From contig JASEIE010000279.1 in assembly GCA_030024065.1 (NCBI GenBank), positions 1 to 5,187 of the forward strand: a stretch of 5,187 nucleotides of DNA, given 5' to 3'. The translations under genes were made by a program, and so were the position numbers. Of the stretch, positions 1 to 5,187 are shown in pieces. The notes beneath the pieces are model-generated. The model had not been told where the DNA came from, did not search any database, and saw only the letters and a list, made by a program, of their open reading frames with translations. This DNA is from Thermodesulfobacteriota bacterium. Its GTDB lineage: Bacteria; Desulfobacterota; BSN033; UBA1163. Position 1 is the stretch's first letter, and each line of letters begins with the position of its first letter.

Positions 1-1
1 T

Positions 2-397
2 GCTGAAGTGGTTGGGCAAACAGAGGGCGCCTATAAGGCTTTGGTCCAAAAAGCACAAAACCCTGCTCTCAGAGAGACCCTTCAGTCTTTGTTGAATGAG
101 GCAGGGAAAAATCACTCCCTGATGGAACAGACCCGGCGGGAGAATGTGACGGAGATGATCCTTGAACCCGTCACCGGACTTCACCAAGAGGATTATCGAA
201 TCGACCTGAAGATGTTGGATTCAGCGGGGGATGTTGACCTTTTGAAGACGGCTCTGATGCTTGAGGAAAGAGAGAGGAAGTTCTTTCATGATGTATCCTC
301 CAAAGTGCCCCTTCCTGAAGTGGCAAGAATTTTTCGAAAAATCGCTCAGAAGAAGGAAGGAAATCTGGAAAGGCTTCGCTCGCTGGGATTCATTTAA
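2..397 (+). CDS. Ferritin-like/rubrerythrin-type helical protein, 5'-truncated by window edge
   Basis: The reading frame is open to the left edge (Ala-Glu precede the GTG at 8), and no ribosome binding site is visible before that GTG, so the true start probably lies outside the window. The visible ~131 residues are strongly helical and fit the four-helix ferritin-like pattern. Counting from the GTG, helix 1 has TEGAYKAL around residue 6, helix 2 has NEAGKNHSLM around 30-39, helix 3 has LMLEERERKFF around 83-93, and helix 4 has FRKIAQKKEGNLERL around 109-123. In active di-iron members helices 2 and 4 carry ExxH. Here the helix-2 Glu is displaced (E31, H36) and helix 4 reads KKEGN, with Lys and Asn where Glu and His would be expected. 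Iron binding is therefore doubtful. The family assignment rests on fold pattern only. The gene ends in TAA and is followed 32 bases later by a terminator, so it is the last gene of its unit. Confidence 0.7.
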   Translation, partial: AEVVGQTEGAYKALVQKAQNPALRETLQSLLNEAGKNHSLMEQTRRENVTEMILEPVTGLHQEDYRIDLKMLDSAGDVDLLKTALMLEERERKFFHDVSSKVPLPEVARIFRKIAQKKEGNLERLRSLGFI

Positions 398-429
398 ACC
401 CTCAAAAGGAGTCCGGCTGGATCAAGGTT

Positions 430-461
430 AAAGCAGGGCAACAATGGCCCCGCTTTTTTTT
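430..461 (+). terminator. Rho-independent terminator after the ferritin-like gene
   Basis: Arms AAAGCAGGGC (430-439) and GCCCCGCTTT (447-456) pair over ten positions with a single A-C mismatch. They enclose a seven-base loop and run into eight consecutive T (454-461). This is a standard intrinsic terminator on the + strand and separates the upstream ferritin-like gene from the membrane gene. Confidence 0.85.
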
Positions 462-486
462 AAGGGAATATGCATCCATTTTATTG

Positions 487-492
487 TATAAT
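487..492 (+). promoter_or_regulatory. Candidate -10 box for the membrane protein/carbonic anhydrase unit
   Basis: A perfect TATAAT lies 57 bases before the ATG at 550 and just after the terminator, where a new transcription unit must begin. At 16-18 bp upstream there is only GGGAAT-like sequence, so no convincing -35 box is present, and the preceding TG is not spaced as in a classical extended -10. Position and hexamer make it plausible; transcription from it is inferred. Confidence 0.4.
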
Positions 493-549
493 GGGCATGC
501 TTTTTAGGGGTTTAAAATATTTGAAGACGGGGAAGAAACCGTATCCCTA

Positions 550-1500
550 ATGAATGAAGGTGAGCATAAAAATAGAAAAAGACTTTGGATTTTGACGGGC
601 GCCATTTTTCTCACCTCCTTTAGCCTGATCACCTTTGAGATCACCCTCTCCAGACTCCTCTCCGTCTTACTCTCTTACCACTATGTATTCATAGTCCTCT
701 CCTTAACCCTCCTCGGTCTCGGTGTGGGAGGCATCCTGGTCCATCTTCTCAGATTAAGAATTTCCAAGGTCCATGGCCGGTCCATTTTATTAACCTTTTT
801 CGCTTCCCTCTATGCGCTGGCCATTTCCCTCTCTATCCTATGTCTTATTCAGGCGGGCTATCTGGGCAACATCCTTTTCTATTGTCTCATCCTGTTGATC
901 CCCTTTCTCTTCGCCGGTATGCTTCTCGCAGAGATCTACTCCAGGTTTCCTGAGGCGAGCGCAAGGATTTATGGCATGGACTTGATAGGAGGGGCGATAG
1001 GCTCCATCGGTATCATCCCATTCCTGGACCTCCTTGGCGGGATAAGCGCCGGCCTTCTTCTCGGTGTCGTCGCTTCCATGGCCGCATTGCTTTTTGCCCT
1101 GGCTGAGACAGAGAAGGGGAAGAAGGGATGGCTCCTTTCAACGGGAAGCCTCTTGATCCTCTTCCTTCTATGGGGGACAAACCTTGCCGGCTTTTTTCTG
1201 CCCGCCTTGTCCATCGGCGAAAATCCGGAGAAGGAGATACACGATGTCCTCTCCAGGCCTTCCTCGCAGGGGAAAATCCTCGAGACCAGGTGGAGCGCCT
1301 TCGGCCGGACAGATCTGGTCTCTTTCGGCAAGGACGCTGACCACATGGACCTTTATATCGATGGGACAGCAGGCTCCCCAATGTATAAATTCAACGGTCA
1401 TCTTAATAGCCTGACCCTGCGGTCAACGCTCTCAAGACAAACTTCCCGGGTTACCTCCCGTTTCTTCATCTCCAAGAGCATGAGAAGGATCATGTCCTAA
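550..1500 (+). CDS. Membrane spermidine-synthase-like protein, N-terminal part (frameshifted)
   Basis: This is the first part of a large multi-pass membrane protein with a spermidine-synthase-like SAM domain. About six hydrophobic segments are visible: roughly residues 13-35, 42-64, 78-101, 106-128, 145-185 (probably a helical pair), and 195-220. The signature YGMDLIGGAIGSIG (141-154) follows a pattern common in this family. After residue 220 a soluble part begins, with ETRWSAFGRTDLV (245-257) and LYIDGTAGSPMYKFNG (268-283) matching the N-terminal beta region ahead of the SAM fold. From residue 288 (base 1411) the frame gives a Ser/Arg/Thr-rich tail unlike the family and stops at 1500. The correct continuation lies in another frame. 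The start is the ATG at 550; the nearest purine-rich stretch, GGGGAAG at 529-535, is rather far (14 bases), so initiation may be weak. Joined to the downstream piece the protein would be about 792 residues. The function of the family is not established. Confidence 0.85.
   Translation: MNEGEHKNRKRLWILTGAIFLTSFSLITFEITLSRLLSVLLSYHYVFIVLSLTLLGLGVGGILVHLLRLRISKVHGRSILLTFFASLYALAISLSILCLIQAGYLGNILFYCLILLIPFLFAGMLLAEIYSRFPEASARIYGMDLIGGAIGSIGIIPFLDLLGGISAGLLLGVVASMAALLFALAETEKGKKGWLLSTGSLLILFLLWGTNLAGFFLPALSIGENPEKEIHDVLSRPSSQGKILETRWSAFGRTDLVSFGKDADHMDLYIDGTAGSPMYKFNGHLNSLTLRSTLSRQTSRVTSRFFISKSMRRIMS
1408..1500 (+). other. Frameshift interval joining the two halves of the membrane gene
   Basis: The upstream frame follows the family up to HLNS (codon AGC at 1408-1410). 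The family-like sequence then continues in the -1 frame as PDPAVNALKTNFPGYLPF and HVLIIGPGGGRD, open from 1410 after a TAG at 1407-1409. One extra C between 1410 and 1411, restoring AGC-CCT-GAC, would give a continuous gene. I see no slippery heptamer of the X-XXY-YYZ type at the junction, so a deletion in the genome or an assembly/sequencing error fits better than programmed frameshifting. Confidence 0.8.
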
Positions 1501-1526
1501 TCATCGGACCAGGCGGAGGGAGGGAC

Positions 1527-2927
1527 GTGCTTCTTGCGCTCATGGCCGGGTTTCGAAAGATTACGGCGGTTGAAGTGAACAGGGATCTGGCGGACATCGT
1601 CCGGAAATACTCAGCCTACAATGGAGGGATTTATATAGACACGAATCGGGTGAGCATTGTCATTGATGAAGGAAGGCATTTCCTCAGACGACAGGGAGAA
1701 CGGTATGACATGATCTTGCTCTGCCTCCCTGTGACCAATACCAGCCGGAGCCTCGAAGGATATGCGCTCACGGAGAATTTTCTATTTACGACTGCGTCCA
1801 TCCATGACTATCTGGATCATTTGACCGAGGAGGGACGACTCGTGGTAGTGGGCCATAACGATGCTGAAATCCTGAGGCTCCTCTCCATCTCCCTGAATGC
1901 GCTGAACCGAAGAGGGATCGGAACGGCTGAAGCGATGGGGCGGATTTACATATTGGGCTCTGATCTGTACCCCGTATTCGTCCTCAAGAAAACACCCTTT
2001 GAGGCAACGGAAATGCTTCTTACGTTTCGAGCGATGGATCAATTTGAACTGGAACCGAAAATCTCTTACTTTCCATCCATCGGGAAGGAAGGGACGCTCA
2101 ACCCGGCCCTGATGCGTCTTACCGGCGGGGAGATCACGCTCGATGGTTTTATCCATATGGTGAAAGAGCGAGGTTATGATATCAGCCCGGTCTCAGACAA
2201 CAGACCTTTCTTCTACAAGATTGAGAGAGGAATCCCGAATTCTGTCTCTCTGGTCTTCTGGTTATCTATCATGATATGGTTTCTCATGGTATCGATTCCC
2301 CTTCTCTGCTGGAGAGGAGGAGCCACCCAGGGCAAGAAGGATTCGGAGGAGGGGAAAAGATTGACTCAGAGCAGATTAAAGTCAATCGCATTGTTCTCGA
2401 TGCTTGGGATGGGGTTCATGTTAAGTGAGATCTCTTTCATCCAGAGGTTGACGCTCTTTCTTGGCCAGCCGACATTCTCCCTGGCCCTCTTAATATTCTC
2501 CCTCCTGGGATGGGCAGGCTTGGGAAGCCTGTGGAGCGGCCGTCTCATCTTGGATAGAATAAGAAAAGGAATCGTCATCTCCTCCCTGACCATCGCCCTT
2601 CTTCTCCTCTTCTATGCTTTCCTCCTTCCTCCGCTCCTCGATCAACTCTTAGGGCTGGCCCTTCCTCTTCGGGCGTTGATTGCGAATCTGATATTGGCCC
2701 CTTTGGGCTTTTCGATGGGACTGCCTTTTCCCTTGGGCATAAGATCACTTAAAGAAATGGGGATGGGAAACCATATCCCCTGGATGTGGGGCGTGAATGG
2801 CGCAAGTTCTGTTCTGGGATCCGTGTTGACCATTCTGATAGCGATCAGCTTTGGATTTACCCAGGCCCTCATCATCAGCGCTGGGTGCTATTTCATCGTC
2901 TTCATCTTATTTCTTAAAAGGAGCTAA
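1527..2927 (+). CDS. Membrane spermidine-synthase-like protein, SAM domain and C-terminal membrane part
   Basis: This is the continuation of the gene beginning at 550. The frame is open from 1410, but the first possible start codon is the GTG at 1527. That start would leave out the SAM-binding loop GPGGGRD encoded at 1506-1526, which argues that this is not an independent gene. Numbered from the GTG: VEVNRD (15-20) has the acidic residue expected to hold the SAM ribose. IDEGRHFLRR (47-55) is the adenine-side motif. YDMILLCLPVT (60-70) occupies the place where true aminopropyltransferases have their catalytic aspartate motif, which is absent here. ENFLFTTASIHDYL and PVSDNRPFFYKI (221-232) are typical of the membrane-bound family. 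Hydrophobic segments follow at about 240-261, 285-308, 314-338, 348-371, 376-403 and 425-464, with FPLGIRSL and WMWGVNGASSVLGS between them. The likely role is a membrane-anchored SAM-dependent enzyme of unknown substrate, not proven polyamine synthesis. The stop lies three bases before the next start. Confidence 0.85.
   Translation: MLLALMAGFRKITAVEVNRDLADIVRKYSAYNGGIYIDTNRVSIVIDEGRHFLRRQGERYDMILLCLPVTNTSRSLEGYALTENFLFTTASIHDYLDHLTEEGRLVVVGHNDAEILRLLSISLNALNRRGIGTAEAMGRIYILGSDLYPVFVLKKTPFEATEMLLTFRAMDQFELEPKISYFPSIGKEGTLNPALMRLTGGEITLDGFIHMVKERGYDISPVSDNRPFFYKIERGIPNSVSLVFWLSIMIWFLMVSIPLLCWRGGATQGKKDSEEGKRLTQSRLKSIALFSMLGMGFMLSEISFIQRLTLFLGQPTFSLALLIFSLLGWAGLGSLWSGRLILDRIRKGIVISSLTIALLLLFYAFLLPPLLDQLLGLALPLRALIANLILAPLGFSMGLPFPLGIRSLKEMGMGNHIPWMWGVNGASSVLGSVLTILIAISFGFTQALIISAGCYFIVFILFLKRS
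2916..2923 (+). promoter_or_regulatory. Ribosome binding site of the carbonic anhydrase gene
   Basis: AAAAGGAG lies inside the last codons of the membrane protein gene, seven bases before the ATG at 2931. That spacing selects this ATG over the second in-frame ATG at 2937 (13 bases away) and supports coupled translation with the upstream gene. Confidence 0.8.
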
Positions 2928-2930
2928 AAA

Positions 2931-3458
2931 ATGATCATGGAGTTTAGAGGAAAGTATCCGAAGATTGACCCGACGGCATTTATCGCTGAAAATGCGATGG
3001 TCATCGGAGAGGTGGAGATCGGACCGGAAAGCAATATCTGGTTTTACAGCATCGTCCGGGGAGACCTGAACTATATCCGGATCGGATCAAATGTGAACAT
3101 TCAGGATTCTTGTGTCCTTCACATCGACAAGAAGTTCTATCCCCTCGTCATCGAAGACGAAGTCGTATTGGGCCATCGGGTGGTGGCGCATGGGTGCACG
3201 ATCAGAAGGGGTTCTCTGATCGGAATAGGGACGATCCTTTTAAATGGAGCTGAGATCGGTGAGGAATCGATAGTCGGTGCAGGGTCGGTGGTCACACCCA
3301 ATACGATCATCCCGCCAAGAACACTGGCCTTAGGCGCTCCTGCCAAACCGGTTCGGTCGCTGAATGATAAAGACCTGGAGATGATCAAGGATACCCTTCA
3401 GGACTATCAGGACTTAAAAAAAATTTATCAATCCTTTTCCAGCCATAAGGATTCTTAG
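2931..3458 (+). CDS. Gamma carbonic anhydrase family protein (left-handed beta-helix)
   Basis: A 175-residue protein of the gamma-class carbonic anhydrase/YrdA-PaaY-like group, matching the usual length (about 170-180). Imperfect hexapeptide repeats (V/I-x-G-x-x-x) run from about residue 17 to 140 and form a left-handed beta-helix, followed by a C-terminal helix (about 145-172). The three metal histidines are all present: H64 in CVLHID, and H82 and H87 in LGHRVVAHGC, with the family's spacing of five between the last two. R43 and D45 (VRGDLNYI) and Q58/D59 (NIQDS) match conserved positions around the metal site and trimer interface. It probably binds a divalent metal (Zn, Fe or Co) as a cytoplasmic trimer and may hydrate CO2. 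Many short YrdA-like members lack measured activity, so catalysis is inferred. The spacing of three bases after the membrane gene implies one operon. No clear terminator follows. Confidence 0.93.
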   Translation: MIMEFRGKYPKIDPTAFIAENAMVIGEVEIGPESNIWFYSIVRGDLNYIRIGSNVNIQDSCVLHIDKKFYPLVIEDEVVLGHRVVAHGCTIRRGSLIGIGTILLNGAEIGEESIVGAGSVVTPNTIIPPRTLALGAPAKPVRSLNDKDLEMIKDTLQDYQDLKKIYQSFSSHKDS

Positions 3459-3627
3459 TGTGTTTAAAGTTTTCTACTTTGAGTTGTCTATGTACATCCC
3501 CCAATCCCTGAAATTGATCACCAACATCCCCATTCAATAGAATGCGAGTCATAACATTTTCATTCCTGTTTGACTTCTTTGCCCAAATTCAATAAACTCT
3601 AAACCAAATTGAAGCCCTCATTTTCTT

Positions 3628-3667
3628 CCCCCTACCCCTTTTCCCCGTGGGGAGAGGGTAAGGGTGA
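3628..3667. repeat. GC-rich imperfect palindrome, REP-like intergenic element
   Basis: The left side is a C-rich arm (CCCCCTACCCCTTTTCCCC, ending at 3646) and the right side is GGGGAGAGGGTAAGGGTGAG (3649-3668). The ten loop-proximal pairs form with two G-T wobbles, then a small asymmetric bulge, then more C-G pairs. The right arm resembles GAGAGGG-GGGTGAG palindromes that recur in intergenic regions of many bacterial genomes. Only one copy is in the window, so its repeat nature is from recall, not shown. No T-tract follows on either strand, so it is not a standard terminator. Confidence 0.55.
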
Positions 3668-3668
3668 G

Positions 3669-3700
3669 TAATTGGGTAATTGGGGACGGGTTCCTATTTT
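3669..3700. repeat. Tandem 8-bp duplication with adjoining GGGGACGGGTTCC motif
   Basis: TAATTGGG occurs twice in direct succession (3669-3676 and 3677-3684), immediately beside the palindrome. The second copy runs into GGGGACGGGTTCC and then TATTTT (3695-3700). TTGGGT at 3672-3677 lies 17 bases before that TATTTT, a weak promoter-like pair, so the stretch could serve as a promoter for the downstream genes. The motif also resembles dispersed GGGGAC-type intergenic repeats that I recall from related genomes; this is unverified. Confidence 0.4.
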
Positions 3701-3797
3701 ATAGACTTAATAGCCAGGAGTTGGACTTCATCATTAATTAAAACATCAAGTGCCGCATGGGCCGTGATGCCGGGGCAGAGGACGTAAAGGGGGACAA

Positions 3798-3875
3798 TTG
3801 ACCCGCGAGGAACTTCTTGAACTCATCGTAGGAGTAAAAACACCTAAGCGATTTTTTAGACAGAGAAAAGTATGA
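3798..3875 (+). CDS. Possible 25-residue ORF overlapping the AlbA_2 gene start (ATGA)
   Basis: A TTG at 3798 follows a purine-rich AAAGGGGG (3786-3793) at a plausible spacing and opens a short charged peptide: TREELLELIVGV, then KTPKRFFRQRKV. Its TGA stop (3873-3875) overlaps the ATG of the next gene (3872-3874), an arrangement typical of translational coupling. The downstream gene has only a weak site of its own (GAGAAAAG), so coupling would be useful. The opening resembles the N-terminal TREELLELI seen in many AlbA_2 proteins, so it could instead be the broken end of an older or alternative N-terminus. It may also be non-coding; a 25-codon frame can arise by chance. Confidence 0.35.
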   Translation: MTREELLELIVGVKTPKRFFRQRKV

Positions 3876-5187
3876 AGCAGACAGACCTTGATATCCTTCT
3901 TCGGGAAGGAGAGGGGTCCATGTTGGAGTATAAGGAAGCACTCTCTTCTTCCCTTGCCCGGGACCTTGCTGCCTTCGCCAACAGTTCGGGAGGGAAAATC
4001 CTTCTTGGAGTCCGTGATGATGGAAGGGTGGTAGGAGTACGAGACAGTAATAAGTTACGAGCACAAATCCAGGATATTGCCAGAAACTGCGACACACCGG
4101 TAAAGATTCTGATTGAGACGGTGGGTAGGGTAATGGTCATCACCGTTCGAGAAAGCGAGAACAAGCCTGTTCAATGCCGTGATGGGTTTTTCTGGCGACA
4201 AGGAGCGAGTACCCAGAAACTCTCACGAGATGAGATACGAGATTTTTTCCGCATTGAAGGGGCGATCCGGTTTGACCTATCCGTTTGTCCAAAATTCCGT
4301 TACCCTGAAGACTTCGACCGGGAGAAATTCGATGCATGGATTAGCCAGAGTCGGATCACTACGAGAGGGAGGATTGATGATATTTTGGTGAATATTGAGG
4401 TTGCTGAGCGTGTTGGAAAACGTCTTATCTTCCGAAATGCTGGAGTTCTCTTTTTTGCTAAGAATACGGGACATTTCTTTCCCCAGGCGTATGTCACTTG
4501 TCTTCTGGCAAAAGGTACGGACAAAGTTGACATTCTGGATCGTAAAGACTTTGCTGGAGGTCTGGTAAACGACATTGAGGAAAGCCTTCGTTTCATTGAG
4601 AGGAACACGCGGACTGGCTACCGCATTGAGAAGTTGAGACGCGAAGATGTGCCAGACTATCCCTTGCGAGCCCTGCGCGAAGCAATTACGAATGCTGTAA
4701 TGCACCGGGACTACTTTGAAACAGGGGCAAACGTTTTCGTTGAAATCTATGACGACCGGATTGAAATCAGCAACCCTGGGGGTTTGCCAAGAGGATTAAG
4801 CAAAGAAGAACTTGGCACTCGCAGTGTGAGGCGGAATCCGCTTATAGCAGACCTTCTTCACCGAATCGCCCTCATTGAAAAGGCAGGTACAGGAATTCGG
4901 CGCATGATAGAGGATGCAAGGAAGCATAGGTGCCCTGAGCCAAAGTTTGCAGTTAATGGATTCTTTACCGCTACTTTTTGGCCAACCGTTGAAATAGCTC
5001 GTAAAATAACCCCACAAGTCAGTGAGCAAGTCAGTGAGCAAGTCAGTGAGCAAGTCATAATTTTAAAATTCTGTTCTGCGCCTAAGCAAAAACAAGAGAT
5101 CCTTGCCCAATTGGGACTGAGACCAGTCTATCTTAATTTTAAACGGCACATCCAACCACTGGTCGAGCAGGGGTTCCTCGAAATGAC
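3872..5187 (+). CDS. AlbA_2 (Schlafen-type)/GHKL ATPase/winged-helix protein, COG2865-like, 3'-truncated
   Basis: The frame is open from the ATG at 3872 to the right edge, giving 438 codons without a stop. Residues about 14-125 form the AlbA_2 domain: GSMLEYKEAL (15-24), then AFANSSGGKILLGVRDDG (34-51), and FFWRQGAST (106-114). The middle part (126-260) is conserved in the family but without assigned function. A GHKL-type ATPase fold follows, with the N box EAITNAVMHRDY (E270, N274, H278), ISNPGGLP (299-306) and glycine box AGTGIRRM (338-345). A Q-V-S-E repeat (382-395) links to a C-terminal winged helix starting around 396 (KQEILAQLGL), cut by the window edge; the family usually needs only a few dozen more residues. 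Such proteins are often labelled 'transcriptional regulator' or, misleadingly, 'RecG helicase'; no helicase motifs are seen. They are probably cytoplasmic nucleic-acid-binding ATPases, and some relatives occur near phage-defence or mobile DNA. Codon use is less GC-biased than in the upstream operon, consistent with acquisition. Confidence 0.9.
   Translation, partial: MKQTDLDILLREGEGSMLEYKEALSSSLARDLAAFANSSGGKILLGVRDDGRVVGVRDSNKLRAQIQDIARNCDTPVKILIETVGRVMVITVRESENKPVQCRDGFFWRQGASTQKLSRDEIRDFFRIEGAIRFDLSVCPKFRYPEDFDREKFDAWISQSRITTRGRIDDILVNIEVAERVGKRLIFRNAGVLFFAKNTGHFFPQAYVTCLLAKGTDKVDILDRKDFAGGLVNDIEESLRFIERNTRTGYRIEKLRREDVPDYPLRALREAITNAVMHRDYFETGANVFVEIYDDRIEISNPGGLPRGLSKEELGTRSVRRNPLIADLLHRIALIEKAGTGIRRMIEDARKHRCPEPKFAVNGFFTATFWPTVEIARKITPQVSEQVSEQVSEQVIILKFCSAPKQKQEILAQLGLRPVYLNFKRHIQPLVEQGFLEM
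5015..5057 (+). repeat. 12-bp in-frame tandem repeat encoding a QVSE linker
   Basis: CAAGTCAGTGAG is repeated exactly three times (5015-5026, 5027-5038, 5039-5050), followed by a partial fourth unit, CAAGTCA (5051-5057). Each unit encodes Gln-Val-Ser-Glu, giving QVSEQVSEQVSEQV at residues 382-395, between the ATPase fold and the winged helix. The units are identical at base level, so gain or loss by slippage would change linker length by four residues without breaking the frame. Confidence 0.95.

Larger units (their letters stand above)
3459..3797. other. Gene-poor spacer with palindrome, tandem repeat and possible minus-strand relics
   Basis: No convincing gene lies here. The first part (3459-3620) is AT-rich with no hairpin-plus-T-tract terminator for the upstream operon. 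On the minus strand it holds a short open frame (3552 down to 3385, 55 residues from an ATG) that runs into the 3' end of the carbonic anhydrase gene. The middle part carries a GC-rich palindrome and an 8-bp tandem duplication. The last part encodes a protein-like, start-less frame on the minus strand (3822 down to 3694). The mixture suggests a patched region built from repeat insertions and decayed sequence. Confidence 0.6.

Noticed and set aside
969..1414. Several overlapping open frames on both strands within the membrane gene (for example minus 969-1346 and 1013-1381, plus 1128-1340)
   Set aside because: They lie in other frames of a well-supported gene and give Arg/Pro/Ser-rich translations without family features.
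1405..1420. Programmed -1 ribosomal frameshift at the membrane gene junction
   Set aside because: There is no slippery heptamer, and I saw no evident stimulatory stem-loop; a lost C is the simpler explanation.
3628..3667. Intrinsic terminator for the carbonic anhydrase operon
   Set aside because: The hairpin is followed by GTAATTGGG on the plus strand and a purine-rich run on the minus strand, with no T-tract; it also lies about 170 bases after the stop.
3738..4164. Minus-strand open frames over the start of the AlbA_2 gene (3738-4097 and 3856-4164)
   Set aside because: The plus strand here encodes the clear AlbA_2 domain signature; the reverse frames are its shadows.
5015..5057. Possible CRISPR-like or iteron array
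   Set aside because: The 12-bp units are contiguous without spacers and lie in frame inside a coding region with the linker pattern of the family.
4796..5058. Minus-strand frames with repeated Leu-Thr-Asp-Leu or Thr-Cys-Ser-Leu units
   Set aside because: The periodicity is only the reverse reading of the 12-bp QVSE repeat in the plus-strand gene.
3872..5187. RecG helicase identity
   Set aside because: There are no Walker A or helicase motifs. The conserved boxes are AlbA_2 and GHKL ATPase, and the RecG name is a common mislabel for this family.

Overview
The window looks like chromosomal sequence from a Gram-negative, anaerobe-type bacterium. A member of the former Deltaproteobacteria (Desulfobacterota) or a nearby phylum is my best guess. 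The basis is the style of the genes: a large membrane spermidine-synthase-like protein, a gamma carbonic anhydrase, a rubrerythrin/ferritin-like four-helix protein, and an intergenic GC-rich palindrome. This is inference, because no taxonomic marker gene is present. All confident genes are on the + strand.

Layout. (1) 2-397: 3' part of a ferritin-like helical protein, cut by the left edge and followed by a good rho-independent terminator (430-461). (2) 550-2927: one large gene for a multi-pass membrane protein with a central SAM-binding (spermidine synthase-like) domain. It is split into two reading frames (550-1500 and 1527-2927) by an apparent one-base deletion near 1410, just before the GPGGGRD SAM motif. 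(3) 2931-3458: a gamma-class carbonic anhydrase family protein, three bases after the preceding stop and with a strong ribosome binding site, so very likely co-transcribed with the membrane gene. (4) 3459-3797: a gene-poor stretch with a GC-rich imperfect palindrome (3628-3667), an 8-bp tandem repeat and two faint minus-strand protein-like open frames that may be relics. (5) 3798-3875: a possible 25-codon ORF whose stop overlaps the next start as ATGA. (6) 3872 to the right edge: an AlbA_2 (Schlafen-type)/GHKL-ATPase/winged-helix protein of the COG2865 type, incomplete at its 3' end. It carries an in-frame 12-bp tandem repeat encoding a Q-V-S-E linker.

How it fits together. The membrane protein and the carbonic anhydrase form a probable two-gene unit with its own candidate -10 box at 487-492, insulated from the ferritin-like gene by the terminator. 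The AlbA_2/GHKL gene sits behind the repeat-containing spacer, has a visibly different, less GC-biased codon choice, and looks like an accessory or acquired unit. The points most worth a second look are the frameshift, the missing aminopropyltransferase aspartate in the SAM domain, the slippage-prone QVSE linker with its ATGA-coupled mini-ORF, and the composite spacer. I see no complete, clearly novel multi-gene system. The AlbA_2 locus is the only plausible part of one, and it runs off the window.
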